A stretch of 64,000 nucleotides of DNA from assembly GCA_020284085.1 (NCBI GenBank), contig JACEVL010000495.1:2377028-2441027 (forward strand). The letters are read 5' to 3'. Each line of letters opens with the position of its first letter. The first letter of the stretch is position 1. Of this stretch, positions 48,701-58,760 are shown piece by piece. A program made the translations under genes and the position numbers. The DNA is from Aporrectodea caliginosa. Lineage: Eukaryota; Annelida; Clitellata; Crassiclitellata; Lumbricidae. Under the pieces are notes generated by a model that had not been told where the DNA came from, did not search any database, and worked only from the letters and a program-made list of their open reading frames with translations.

Positions 48701-51700
48701 ATAAAACGTGAGATAAATTCTTTCCTAACTGGAGAAAAGAATAGTATCGACTGAGTGCGGGGAAAAGGATCCTAACAATTGGGACATTAGATTCCCGAAC
48801 TGGAGGAGGAAGAGGAGGCCAGCGGCGTCCAAAGACCACCTCTGTAGAATCGCCAATGGACACTAATTAAGGTCATTATTTAAAGGCCCTTCGACACACT
48901 GTCGTCAGCGTCAACCGATGAGACTTAATGCGATTTGGTGACGCCACTGATTCCTTATTCACAGTATTAACCAAGAGACAACACAGCCTAAATAGCGCAA
49001 TTAACCCTTCTCATATTTTTACACTGATCATGTCATAGAGCTCGAACGACAGTTACTGTAGCTTAATCGCGGAAGCGATCCTGACAACGACGACGATGAT
49101 AATAACGACAACTTATCATCAGTGGCGAGTCGTCGTCTGCCAATGGAACGCGGTCCCCATGTATACAGCTTCGTTGTCGATAGTCGTGCTCTGACGTCAC
49201 ATCAATCTCGCAGACGACCGGCGGAGTGATACATCAGACTAATTTGCGTCTCCTTCCGCCGGCCAATGACAACTTAATGCGACCCGGTAATAAATTGTAT
49301 CGTCCGCCGACCGATTAGCCAGTATAGTAGCTTAATGCGAGCAATCGCTATGTCATAACCCCGATTAGGAATCCACGACGCCCCTTCTCACTTAACCCCC
49401 ATCTGGACAGCTATGTGAAATTATTGTGGACGCAGTCGCATAAAAATTAATGTATTCTTACATTGTAGATTGTTCCTTAGAAAGTATGAAAGATAACTCC
49501 ATCATCTTGCGAGTTTGAGTCTGTGTTGTAGATTGCGCATATGTATGTAATGTAACAAGACCACGTATAGGCCTAAAATATGTCGCCTCTTCAGTCTTCA
49601 ATATACTTCACAAAACGGTGGGTCTCGTTAACAAAGGTCAGTTAATGGCGCAAAGACCTGCTTCTTTCAAGCTATGTTTTTAAGTTCTGTTCGGCATTTC
49701 GTGTTAAGTTGAAATGCTATCATTTGACGGATTTAGGAGGTTCAGAAAACAAACGCCTTATTAAGCAGGACTTTATAAAGTCCTATTCGGGTATTTGCCA
49801 AATCCTGATATTGTCACGTTTCTTCAAATCATGTTCTATTAAAGATTTGTCAACAGAAATTGTTTACTTGAGTTTGAGTTTATTGAACCATTTGCATTCA
49901 AATACAAAATTACAGTGCATAAACAGCAATCACATTAAACAACTTAATTATCTAACAGCGTGTTATAGTTTAACAGTATGTGAGCCAAAAGAATATGAGT
50001 ATGCGAGTCAAGTAGCAAATGATTCATGGGGAGATGAAGCTGGGACAGCTTATCTAGTCTTCCCCACTGGTTACCAGTCAAAGAAATACAACAACAAAAT
50101 GTATTGGGTTAACAGGCTAAGGCAGCCATACAGTTAGTAACAGTATTCGTAGTTAAAACGATAATAATCAGCATCACACTCCAAGTTATGAGTTGCTGAG
50201 TTAGTACTGGTCAATCAGAAAAGTCTTATATACACACTTGAATGCAATCAGCGAGCGTAGTTCACGCATGCAAGAATCAATAGAGTTCCACAACTGCGGT
50301 CCTTTTATTCTGACCGAGAAACATCTAGCATTTATCCTGCCTTTTTCTGTTCTGTAGTTTTGTCTATGTCTGGTGTTATAATCATGTACATCAGTAATCA
50401 CTGTGAAGTATGAGTTAAATAAAGCTGGGAGAGTGCCATTGTGGTGCCGGTACATTAACATTGCAAGTTGAAGTTTATAAATATCGTAAATTGTTAAAAG
50501 GTTTAAGGACTTAAACAGGTGGCAACTCTCTGCTAGATAATGAGCTCCACTGATAACTCTTATTGCCCTTTTTTGGAGGATGTATATAGGTTTAAGCATA
50601 TTCTGATACCCACCTGCCCACACCACAGTACAATAATTTAAATAAGGCAGTAGAAGGGTAGTGTACAATAACTTGAGAGAGTGAGCTGGTAAAGACCCCT
50701 TAAGTCTGTGAATGATCCCCACAGTTTTGGCTACCTTGTTCTTCACATGCTCCACATGCTCCTTCCAAGTAAGGTTCTCATCAATGATAACCCCCAGAAA
50801 TTTGACTTTAGAGACTCTGCACAATTGAACGTTATCGATAGTTAATGTAGGGTCAAAAGTATTCGGTATCCTAGACTTTTGCTTTTAAATAAAACATAGT
50901 TTGACTTCTTTATATTAAGTGATAACATGTTCACTTGGAACCAGCAAGATAACTTACTAAGCTCCAAATTCATAATTTGGAATAGTTGAGAGTAGTTTTT
51001 TCCCATTATAAAAGCCGAAGTATCATCTGCAAAAAGTACCAGTTGCAGGGTGGGGGAGCAGGTTGTGATGTCGTTTATGTAGATGAGAAATAATAAAGGA
51101 CCCAAATTTGAACCTTGCGGAACCCCGCAAAGTATGGGTGCAAGACTGGATAGAACCCCTGCATAGGAAACCCGTTGATATCTATCCTTGAGATAGGATC
51201 TAAACCATTCCAGAGCAATCCCACGAATTCCATAATGGTATAGCTTGGCAAGTAAAATGTCATGATTTAAAGTATCGAATGCTTTTGACAAGTCTAAAAA
51301 TACACCCAGGGTACAACTACTTACATCCATAGCTTCGGAAATATTGTCTAGGACTTCGATAATAGCTAAGTTGGTAGAGTGGTTCTTTCTGAATCCAAAT
51401 TGTTTTTCATATAGAATTTGGTTAACTGAAAGAAAATCATATATTCGCTTGTACATAGCTTTCTCCAGAATCTTAGAAAAGCAATTTAACTTGGAAATGG
51501 GACGATAGTTCTTTATCTCAAGACAGTCTCCAGTTTTAAATATAGGGGAGATGATGGCAGTTTTCATATTAAAGGGAACAATGCCTGTTAAGAAAGATTG
51601 ATTGACCAAGTGGGTCAACGGTAGTGATACATACTTGGCAATACGTTTTATGATATCAACTGGTAAATCGAGTGAACCAGTGGCTTTGGTATTTTTCAAA

Positions 51701-53197
51701 CTAGCTATGATGGCCTGGATTTCGGCCTCATTGGTAGGGACTAAAAATATGGTGTGACTATTCATGTCTTTGAGGTAACTGTCATAGGAAGTAGAGGAAG
51801 TAGGGATTTCGGCGGCCATTTTTAGTCCTAGAGTAGCGAAATACTCATTAAAAGCATTAGCAATTGATGTGGGGTCTTCTAGTAGTTTATCGTTAATTCG
51901 TATAGGGGAACCTGTTCTTCGCGGGTCACACCAAGTCACTCGTCAACTGATCACAGAATTCACGTAGAAAACAGTTTGTGGCGTTGTGGTAACAAATGGT
52001 CAGATCACGAACAAACACAGCAGGACAGACACAACAGCAAGCAGATATACAGACACAAGTGAACAAACAACCGAAAGCACAGTCAGGGAAATATACAAGA
52101 CAGACGAATTTTAAATAGACATACAGGACAGCCGAGACAAATTGTAGACAAAGACGTAGAGATGTGCAGAGAGAAAAGTAGAGAGAGTGAGAGTAAGAGA
52201 CAGAGACAGACAGACAGAGACAGACAGACAGAGACAGACAGACAGAGAGAGAAAAGACAGAGGACAGAGATAGAGAAGTAACTGCTGCTAATGGAGAGAG
52301 ACAGACAGAGACAGAGACAGACATAGAGAGACACACACAGACACACACAGAGACACACACAGACGAAGATAAAGAGAGAAAGAGAGAGCGAGAGAGAGAA
52401 GCGTAACGGATGACCGGCTGACTCAGATCGGGGCAGATTACAGTGAGCGGCGGCGGCGGATGTGAGCCACAAGGGAGCGGTTGGCATTCGGCGTCTGTGG
52501 CCGACAAGCACCTGCAGCCGTTTAGGCGTCCAGCGAAACCGTTTTCACTTAACGCCCAACTCTCTCTATATACGTAGCTGGTGCTTCTTAATTCATTGTC
52601 GAACGAAACATGTAGCCATCCATGGGAGCAGGAAGAAGAGGAGGAGCAAGAGGAGAAAGGGAACGGAATAGAGAGAAGGGAGATGAAGGGAGAGAAAGGA
52701 AGGAACACGAAAAGCTAGAGAAGTAGAAAGAAGAGCAGAACCACGAGGAGCAAGAAGAGGAAAGTCTGGGAGCATAAGAAGAAAAGCAGGAAGAGAAAGA
52801 AGAAGAGGGAGAATCGGAGGAGGAGGAGCAAGGAAGAAGACAAAGAGAAAGAATGAACATGAAGAAGAATGAGGATCATGAGGCTGAGAGGAGGAGCAGG
52901 AGGAGGAAATCTGTGCGAGAGGCAATGATGAGAACTTGAGAAGGGTATGAAGAGGCAGGATGATGGGCAATGATGGGGAAACGATGGGGATGAGGATTAG
53001 TAGAAGGAGCAGTAAATGAAGAGCAGTGAAAAGAAGATAAAGAGGAATAGGGGATGGAGATGGATAGACGAGATATGGAAGATGCAACACTTACCGTGGA
53101 CGACCCATCCGTGTTCACAGGAATCACAGACACGAAGCCGAGACTTTCCAGGAGAGAAGCAGTCGCAGTTACAACCCATCACTGTGCACTGTATCGA
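42495..53197 (-). CDS. BNC2: Basonuclin-type C2H2 zinc-finger transcription factor
   Basis: Exons on the - strand: 53,197-53,095, 47,564-47,320, 45,690 to about 42,785, and about 42,778 to 42,495 (stop). The first two join in phase 1 to restore VVHALDKM. The first carries the Cys-rich [20 protein letters not shown] with HGWVVH; the second carries [18 protein letters not shown] and the [20 protein letters not shown] core of the family. Three separated C2H2 pairs follow (near 44,710-44,530, 43,285-43,110 and 42,735-42,545), each ending in the basonuclin signature RSR-[ND]-RHS-x-N-x-N. Basonuclins are nuclear regulators of epithelial, germ-line and, in vertebrates, pigment and skeletal development. 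Oddities: finger 3 lacks one zinc ligand, and the frame changes before the last pair. The translation start lies upstream of 53,197 and was not found. Confidence 0.95.
42785..45690 (-). CDS. BNC2: Basonuclin large exon with zinc-finger pairs 1 and 2
   Basis: The acceptor is GTGTGTCTTACAG. It opens with [20 protein letters not shown] and [18 protein letters not shown], a conserved helix-rich family segment. Then come low-complexity regions, finger pair 1 (LCTACHKTF...HRCTVDGC, preceded by basic SGKKR that may serve in nuclear import) and acidic stretches ([15 protein letters not shown]). A Thr/Ser/Pro repeat follows ([19 protein letters not shown]). Finger pair 2 comes last ([13 protein letters not shown]...[21 protein letters not shown]). 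The frame runs on through [11 protein letters not shown] and DSDEGS and then ends at 42,784. The exact exon end within 42,780-42,900 is uncertain. Confidence 0.88.
45958..46298. repeat. 340-bp (GAGAGG)n homopurine tract
   Basis: The + strand is almost purely G and A (GAGAGGGAGAGGGAGAGG), ending in (AT)4. On the - strand it is a CTCTCC tract lying 270-610 bp before the acceptor of the large basonuclin exon. It can form triplex (H-) DNA. Open frames here are artefacts. Confidence 0.95.
46660..47065. repeat. Degenerate CAGATTAGAT-type repeat
   Basis: Words such as TCAGATGA, TCAGATCA, GATTAGAT and CAGATTAAATC recur every 10-20 bp. It is an old simple repeat in the basonuclin intron. Confidence 0.55.
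47078..47302 (+). mobile_element. tRNA-derived SINE, antisense in the basonuclin intron
   Basis: A tRNA-like head (GGGCGCGGTGCTGTGTAGGG, then GCAGGTTCGAATCC as B box) is followed by GGGACCTTGAACAAGTCC and the body. It then has GGGCAACCTTAGTAAGAAGG, GCTATATCAAAGATC and a TTGTATTGTGTTGTATT tail. The second copy of the head and body is at 14,428-14,520. Confidence 0.8.
47320..47564 (-). CDS. BNC2: Basonuclin core exon
   Basis: The 245-nt exon (acceptor TTTGAATTCAG, donor CAC|GTGAGTCG) encodes [13 protein letters not shown], then [33 protein letters not shown] and [13 protein letters not shown]. This is the most conserved non-finger segment of basonuclins. Inside it, at 47,526 on the - strand, CATCAG|GTGAGTGG matches a consensus splice donor, yet the frame reads straight through. 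A SINE-like element begins only about 18 bp past the exon's true donor. Confidence 0.95.
47565..48879. other. Basonuclin intron, AT-rich part
   Basis: It holds a (CATA)n run at 47,640-47,672 and AT-rich sequence with no element I recognise. A GGAGGAGGAAGAGGAGG stretch lies at about 48,803. Confidence 0.5.
48880..49400. promoter_or_regulatory. Candidate intronic enhancer with repeated CTTAATGCGA
   Basis: CTTAATGCGA occurs three times in the same orientation (48,924, 49,273, 49,331), with a near copy CTTAATCGC at 49,072. The block also has GCAATTAACC, CCGATTAGCC, CCGATTAGG (homeodomain-type cores) and the palindromic CRE TGACGTCA at 49,193. It is CpG-richer than the flanks and has no coding frame. 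This is a homotypic site cluster inside the first visible basonuclin intron. Enhancer function is inferred. Confidence 0.5.
49401..49867. other. Basonuclin intron, nothing recognised
   Basis: AT-rich sequence between the motif cluster and the LINE 3' end. TAGGCCTA occurs at 49,568. A + strand open frame starting at 49,709 runs into the LINE 3' UTR and is not credible. Confidence 0.5.
50201..50824 (-). pseudogene. LINE D C-terminal domain
   Basis: This is the continuation of the same ORF2: [63 protein letters not shown] and [17 protein letters not shown]. It ends normally at the family stop codon (DQY) 20 bases past the last conserved helix. The domain has the thumb and C-terminal zinc-free region of CR1-like elements. 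Confidence 0.85.
50842..51939 (-). pseudogene. LINE D reverse transcriptase domain
   Basis: A 365-codon frame with a nearly complete [84 protein letters not shown], the catalytic [11 protein letters not shown] and [11 protein letters not shown]. It departs from frame after KSKS near 50,870. The protein continues in a second frame from 50,824, so a frame change inactivates this copy. The low density of defects suggests a fairly recent insertion. Confidence 0.88.
51946..53060. repeat. GACA and GAAGAG simple repeats in the basonuclin intron
   Basis: GACAGACAGAGACAGACAG-type sequence fills 52,195-52,390. Purine-rich GAAGAAGAGGAGGAGC-type sequence fills 52,620-53,045. A GC-rich island (GAGCGGCGGCGGCGGATG at about 52,443) lies between. 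Open frames on the - strand are Ser/Leu-rich repeat artefacts. The purine tract ends about 35 bp before the donor of the N-terminal basonuclin exon. Confidence 0.8.
53095..53197 (-). CDS. BNC2: Basonuclin N-terminal cysteine-rich exon
   Basis: The acceptor (- strand) is TTGGTTTCCAG and the donor is CCACG|GTAAGT, both good. The 103-nt exon encodes [18 protein letters not shown] followed by [13 protein letters not shown]. It contains seven cysteines and a His-Gly-Trp motif that are conserved in basonuclins and could form a zinc-binding knuckle. It begins in frame with no Met, so at least one upstream exon exists. Confidence 0.92.
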
Positions 53198-53328
53198 CTG
53201 GAAACCAACAAAACAACATCAGTCAACAGACACAATCAACTGCAATTTAACAATTAACATACGACATTGTTATGCATGAGACACACAGAGAGAGACACAC
53301 ACACGGAGGAAGAGAGAGAGAGAGAAAG

Positions 53329-53361
53329 AGTTTCACTGGGTCTTTGAGACCCAGTGAAACT
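53329..53361. repeat. Perfect 15-bp-stem hairpin
   Basis: AGTTTCACTGGGTCT (53,329-53,343), loop TTG, AGACCCAGTGAAACT (53,347-53,361). It lies about 130 bp upstream of the N-terminal basonuclin exon, after a CA/GA repeat. Confidence 0.85.
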
Positions 53362-53837
53362 GATGGGAAGGCCATTGGATTCTGAATCGGGTCTAGGCGA
53401 ATGATGATGTTGATGCTGCTGCTGGTGATGATTATGATGATCATGACACTCATTATGACCAAAATTATCACGATTATTGTGATAATCGTTACCATCAGCA
53501 GTTATGCGATCATGACTAGGAAAAGGATGGGAATTATGGTGATGGTTTGACGTCTAATTTTATGAGTAACCTTTGTCACTGCAGATGCACAAGAATTTCA
53601 TACAGAATTTCTCACATTCACCTATTAGGTCTATAATATAGAATTATGTTTGACAATATTTTTCCTCAGCTAATTTGTCAGGTAAATCAATAGGATAGTC
53701 CTACTCTGTTTCTACAATATTAAAAAAAATTTGTTTTATTGTCGATGTTTCTTAGACAATGGTCATAACGTCAATGGATGGAAGATTAAACATGCGTTTT
53801 TGGACCGTCGTGTTTTGATCCGAATTGCACATCATGG

Positions 53838-54032
53838 TGGTGCGTGGTGGTCGTGGTGGTGGTGGTGGTGGTGGTGGAGGTGGTGGTGGTGTGGTAGTGG
53901 TGGTGGTGGTGGTGGTCGTGGTGGTGGTGGTAGTGGTGGTGGTGGTCGTGGTGGTGCGTAGTGGTGGTGTGGTGGTGGTGTGGTGGTGGTGGTGGTGGTG
54001 GTGGTGGTGTGGTGGTGGTGGTGGACGGGTGG
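53838..54032. repeat. (GGT)n tract, about 195 bp
   Basis: Nearly uninterrupted GGTGGTGGTGG with a few C and A changes. It is open in all frames on both strands (poly-Val/Trp/Gly or poly-His/Pro/Thr) and not coding. The G-rich + strand could form two-tier G-quadruplexes. Confidence 0.95.
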
Positions 54033-54109
54033 TGGACGGTTGGTAGTGCGTGGTGTTGAACTGTCGGTCCAGAGGCGTCGGCCGCGTCTCCGTTGCATGT
54101 CCACCAGGA

Positions 54110-54760
54110 CAGTGGTCGATTGAAATGCCGCATATTGCAATTCCTCCACCACCACCACCTCCACCACCTCCACCACCTCCACCAGCAACAGAGGCAGTAG
54201 TGATGGCGGAAAAAGTCGAATTAGGGCGCAACACGACATCGGATGCAATTCGCCGGGGATGTCATCAAATATTTAAAGCGACGAGACGAAAACACGGCCG
54301 CCGGCGAGCGATCGAGTGGCTTGATTAAAGCTGCCCCTCGGCCCCGATCGCGTCGTCACGGGGACCGACCGACCGGTCGGCCGGCAGGGGACACTAAAGA
54401 CGGCCACGACGGGCCATGCCTGCTCGGCGGCCGGACAGTCTCCGGAGGCCCGGCGGCGGTCTACTGAGGCCAGCCCCGGTGGCCAGAGCGCGTGCCCCTA
54501 CTCTGCTGCCCTGGCCGCCGACGCCACGGCCTTTGCGTCCCTCAGGGACCTTGGGAGACGAGTCCCTGGCGGATCTCGGCGGGTTTAATACGCGGGGCAA
54601 TGCGAGAGCTTATTTAATTCATTAGACGGTGACTTGGTCGATCGGTCGGCCTGGCCCTGCGCCGCCGCGATGTCACTGTGTGCCAAGGGGTCCAGCTGCC
54701 GAACGCCGTTAGATGGCACCAGTGCCAGCGAGATGGCACACAAGGGCGGGACATCGGTTC
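54110..54760. promoter_or_regulatory. CpG-rich island upstream of basonuclin
   Basis: GC-rich with very frequent CpG (GGCCGCCGGCGAGCGATCGA, CGACCGACCGGTCGGCCGGC), unlike the AT-rich flanks. It ends in a homeodomain-type AT block (GAGCTTATTTAATTCATTAG at about 54,606). The AATGCGAG there also occurs in the 49.3-kb motif cluster. It may be a promoter, a first exon of basonuclin on the - strand, or an enhancer. No ATG-plus-donor could be fixed. Confidence 0.4.
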
Positions 54761-54776
54761 CCAGAATTATTGGCGG

Positions 54777-54842
54777 AGGGAGGGAGGGAGGGAGGGAGGC
54801 CAGGGAAGGGAAGGGAAGGGAGGGAGATGGATGGATGGCGGC
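54777..54842. repeat. (GGGA)n microsatellite
   Basis: GGGAGGGAGGGAGGGAGG with AAGGGAAGGGAAGGGAGG following, then GATGGATGG. Confidence 0.9.
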
Positions 54843-56544
54843 TAAACTGGATGCCAGCTGGAGTATTAATTAAGCAGTGACCGGATGTTCGAATGGAGCG
54901 GTCCTGTTGCACTCCCTGTTCAATCGTCCATATTAATCAACAGGTAGTTACGTACTCTATAGAGGCGCCAAAGCAAGCACATGCTGCTAGTGCGGTCGAC
55001 CTTTGACATTGAGGGGAGGTCATGTAAGGAGGTCATGAGTCGTGAGACACGGATGTCTTCGAATATTAAAAGAAATTGATTGCATGCACAGTAGGCCTAT
55101 AATTGTTGATGTGAAGCAGAGGTTGCTGACTGCTATCTGTCTTTTCTTCTCAATGCCTGTCATTTCAATCCCATGTGAATAATACATTGTGAAATTGGCG
55201 CTCGTTGCACCGTTACGAAAGCGTTACCAAGTCGCTGGCTGGAAGTTGTCACGTCTGCGCTTGTGCTTAAAGTTTCGATTATTCCAGTAACTCACCTCAT
55301 TAATATTGACAAAGGGTCTTATTTTTAAAGATGACCTTGCTGTATTTTCTATTAAACGATAGGTCATTTGAAAACACCGTAGAACTAGAACGCAAATGTT
55401 CGACGGCTACTTGGCACCTGTAACACTGTAATAGACACATGCTGCCAAAGTGCACAGAACTTTAAGGCTTCAGGTTAAAATGAAGCTTAAGCTGGTAAGG
55501 TAAAATGGTCAATAATAATGCTCCCAAATAATTATCAGATATATGCGAGTTCCTTGAAATATGAAATCTGTTTTCTTCGATTACTGAAGTCCGGTCTACG
55601 TTTAAGTTTAGAGACCTATTAACTTCAGGACCTTTCGGCTACAAGAAGGTGCTGAATCAATGTAACGTTACCTTATAATTACCAAATATGCCAGTAGATT
55701 CCTGCAGATGAGGCCTAGGGAGACTAAGATCAAGGAATGCGAGCAAGACCGAGTGACATAGTGTCTTGAAAATGGATTGGTTGCAGAGGGAAGGAGATAA
55801 CTAGACTATCGTGAACGTTAACGTCCTACCTCACCCTCAAGGTAAGGGAAAAGGTCGTTCTGTTACACCATCTGATTTGCGATTGTAGTGGGAAGAGAGG
55901 AGGGGGAAAGGTGGAGTGGCCTGAGGAACCCATTGAGAGCCTTTGGAATGTCGTCCTGACATGATAAGGAGCCAGAACTATGCAGCCTCACGGGATGCCC
56001 ACGAGATGCTTATGGGGCCATCCAGGAGATAGCCACGAGATAAGTATCGTCGCTTTCGACGACCAAACAAACACCAGACAATCCTCGATGATCCCTTCCG
56101 TATTAAGCGATAAGCTCTCTCTCGGTCTCTTTGCCTCCATTTCTGTCTCTCTGTCCCTCTCTGTCTCTGTCTCTGTCTCTATCACTCTGTGTTTGTCTCT
56201 ATCGCTCCCCAGATGCTCCCTTTGCCGTGTAACTTTCGTCGACGCTTGTTCCTTTATGCTGCTTTGCCAGAGTCATGTAGCCTATATAGGCCTAACATAA
56301 AGCCCTTACATCCGTCTGCTTTCAACGACTGTTAATTTAACTTCTCTGCATACTTCATCAATGACAGGCACAACAAAGAATTGCGCTACATTATATTCTG
56401 CAACATTAGCTTAACAGTGGCAGTGTATGTGACGGCGTGTCGGCTTCTCGTCAAGGGTTCGAAACCTCTTCCGTCGCTCAGAGAAACTAGCGTAATTGTG
56501 CCATGTATCGAGTCCTTGATCAGATTATGTCAATGCCTCCGAAT
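54843..56544. other. Upstream/intergenic DNA, nothing recognised
   Basis: AT-rich sequence with TAGGCCTA at 55,092 and 56,287. TCTCTGTCTCTGTCTC simple repeat lies at 56,115-56,210. A tRNA-like B box (AAGGGTTCGAAACCTC) occurs near 56,452. Confidence 0.45.
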
Positions 56545-56660
56545 GTTTCATTCATTCATTTAAGAGATTTATATAGCGCCACTTCAAGATTATCTACTCA
56601 GGAGCGATCCCGATCCAACCCCTGCTAAAGAGAACAGTCTTGAGGTTAGAGAAGAACATG
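56545..56660 (-). mobile_element. LINE family A, 3' end fragment
   Basis: TTCATTCATTCATTTAAGAG, ATTTATATAGCGCCACTTCA, TCTACTCAGGAGCGATCCCG and AGAGAACAGTCTTGAGGTTA are the reverse complement of the family A end. Confidence 0.75.
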
Positions 56661-56764
56661 GCTGCAAGGGCTCTAGACATTAGTTTACTCTTGCGTAACG
56701 GTTTTGTAACTCGAGTTACTTAATTGGATTGCAGTTACTTCGAGTTACTATTACTGCTACTGTT

Positions 56765-56855
56765 GGGTTACTATAGAAGAAGAAGAAAAAGAAGAGGAAG
56801 AAGGAGGGGGAAGAAGTAGGAGGAGGAGAGGAAGAGGAGGAGACGAAGAAGAAGT
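56765..56855. repeat. GAA/GAG microsatellite
   Basis: AGAAGAAGAAGAAAAAGAAG followed by GGAGGAGGAGAGGAAGAGG words. Confidence 0.9.
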
Positions 56856-56884
56856 GTCCCTTAAGCTGGCCAGAGAGGCAGCCA

Positions 56885-57155
56885 TGGCCCCATGGGTATT
56901 AAGAATTAATTCATTCATTTTTCTTAGCCTAGGGATATGACAATGAGGGCGGATGGCCAGTCCTCTCCATCGCCGTCTCATCTTTCCACCGAATGTGCGG
57001 TCAGTGTACTCATTATAGCTAAGATGGTTGGGGTGCATGCATGCAGATGGAGCAGAAATCTCGAGAATAATTTATTTCCTGGCGGAGATTTGAACCCCTA
57101 ACCCATTGGTTGACAGTCAAACACGCGCACCGCACCGCACGTTACTTAAATGCTA
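56885..57155 (-). mobile_element. Probable tRNA-derived SINE
   Basis: On the - strand GTGCGGTGCGGTGCGCGTG precedes ATGGGTTAGGGGTTCAAATC, a head similar to that of the SINE at 47,078. A body follows (GATGAGACGGCGATGGAGAG, CCCTCATTGTCATATCCC). It ends near a GAATGAATTAATT tail at about 56,905. Confidence 0.5.
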
Positions 57156-58149
57156 TTGATTGTCGTCTGAGGCGATTCCCTGAAAATGCGCTATAAAAAC
57201 GCGTTTACGAATTGATGGTCACACAAGGTATAGTTGAAGTTTGTCACTTTTACAGCTACGCTTTGGCGCCTCTGTTGAAGTTGCTCCAGCTCCGATGGAA
57301 TGCTGTTCTGCTGTTGGTCTAAAGGTGACACAGGGATGGCTCTAGTGATATATCTTCTTGCCCTCCTATTCAATTATGGGAGACAGTCGACGTGACACAG
57401 TCATTGGGAGACGAAAGGTCGACGTCAACGGCCCCTGGCGGTCACAGGATGTCGTTAAGGACTGGGTACTTGGGAGACAAGATCACGATCGCTTATACTG
57501 TGACCGCACTGCGATTGGACTCGATTAGATTAGACAAGATTAGATTAGACACGAGGATGGGAGCTATACCAGTCGTAGTAACACAACTGTATGCTAAAAC
57601 ATCGGATTTTCATCACATGTCGAGCCTACTATACTACGAATGTCAGTCTTTGCGTCAGTTGAAACCAACAATTCGCTGAAGATTCGGTCAACTCAGACAG
57701 AAATACTGTCCTGCTCTGTGGCGTGGCAATTGGCAAATAACCGAACAATGGCGGACGTCCTGCTCGCAATAGTAAATTAGCGATATAGATTAAACTATAT
57801 ATAGCGATAATAAAAGACTATTAGAGTTTCTTTCCTTAACTTGTCGCATTCTTTACCTTACCTGATGCCTGTCTTACTTACCATACAGTACTATACCATA
57901 CCATAGCCATACCATATCTTGAATTATGTGACGCTTATAACTTATACATGATCGTGCATAAACAAGACTTTGGCAACTCTGACAATGAAATTAATTAGTT
58001 TTCTAATTGTCCAATTGCACCAACTGGTAATATTCGTTATATGTTGTCATTATCTAAATATTTTTGCTCGTGGTTTTTTCGGCTTAGTTAATTCTTTATT
58101 TGCCCAGCAGACCATTAGACATCAAAGTTAACTTGACTCTGGCATGGGA
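57156..58149. other. Intergenic DNA, nothing recognised
   Basis: A GATTAGATTAGAC run at about 57,523-57,550 resembles LINE tail repeats. No gene is seen. Confidence 0.45.
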
Positions 58150-58760
58150 CAAGCAACCAACATCAGTGAGTCAGTGACAATGAACAACCGCTGCAGACGC
58201 TGCCATCCGGCTGCTCTCATCTGCAGCATGGAAGCTGACCAGCCAGACATGGACAGAGCAATTGTTATTTCGTCTGCACACGGGAACGTCACGTGTCGTT
58301 GGAGGAAGGTGACGGTCCGCTGGTTCCCCGCTGGTTCTCTGGCTCTTCATCCGGACTCGTCAACATCCGGGACTTTGCGGACGCCGCCGGATCCGGACGT
58401 TGTCATCAATAACGATGGGAACGACAGGTGAGGAAATTGACAGAAGCCGTCTTCCGTCAACTCATCAAAGCCGAAGGCGGCGACCGTCGGCCATTACGAG
58501 GCCCGACCACACCCGCCTATATGGACCGACGGTCTTCGCGCACGGACGCCGTCCGGGTCCCCTCCCTTCTTCGCTGCCCGTTCCCTTGCCCTTCACTCGC
58601 CCGTCAGAAGTCACCTCGATTGCCGTCCGCCAGTCCGTCGTTACGCGTCGGTGACGACAGCCGTGTGGAAGATGCCAGCAGACTGCTAATTTCTGGATGT
58701 GACAGAGCAGAAGTAGACGATGGTTGGGAAGAAGAGGCGGGAAACAAGTCCAGTGGGACC
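58150..58760. promoter_or_regulatory. CpG-rich block with a possible + strand exon
   Basis: GC-rich with dense CpG. On the + strand a 95-codon frame from 58,144 reaches a good splice donor (ACGACAG|GTGAGG at 58,428). It shows no recognised domain and no downstream exon appears before 64 kb. It could be a first exon, a CpG promoter for either strand, or chance. Confidence 0.3.

Larger units (their letters stand above)
49868..51945 (-). mobile_element. LINE family D, 5'-truncated copy in the basonuclin intron
   Basis: The 3' UTR ends near 49,868 (TTGAGTTTGAGTTTATTGAA in + strand view). The RT and C-terminal region lie at 50,201-51,939. The endonuclease is missing. It lies in the same transcriptional orientation as the host gene. 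Its RT is different from family B: it has FADDT rather than YADD and a YNTRHR motif near the C-terminus. It is of the jockey/CR1-like group. Confidence 0.9.

Noticed and set aside
49709..50137. 142-codon + strand frame
   Set aside because: Overlaps the 3' UTR of the LINE on the other strand and has no domain.
53752..54248. Frames of poly-His/Pro/Thr or poly-Gly/Val/Trp
   Set aside because: They translate the (GGT)n tract and are open in all six frames.
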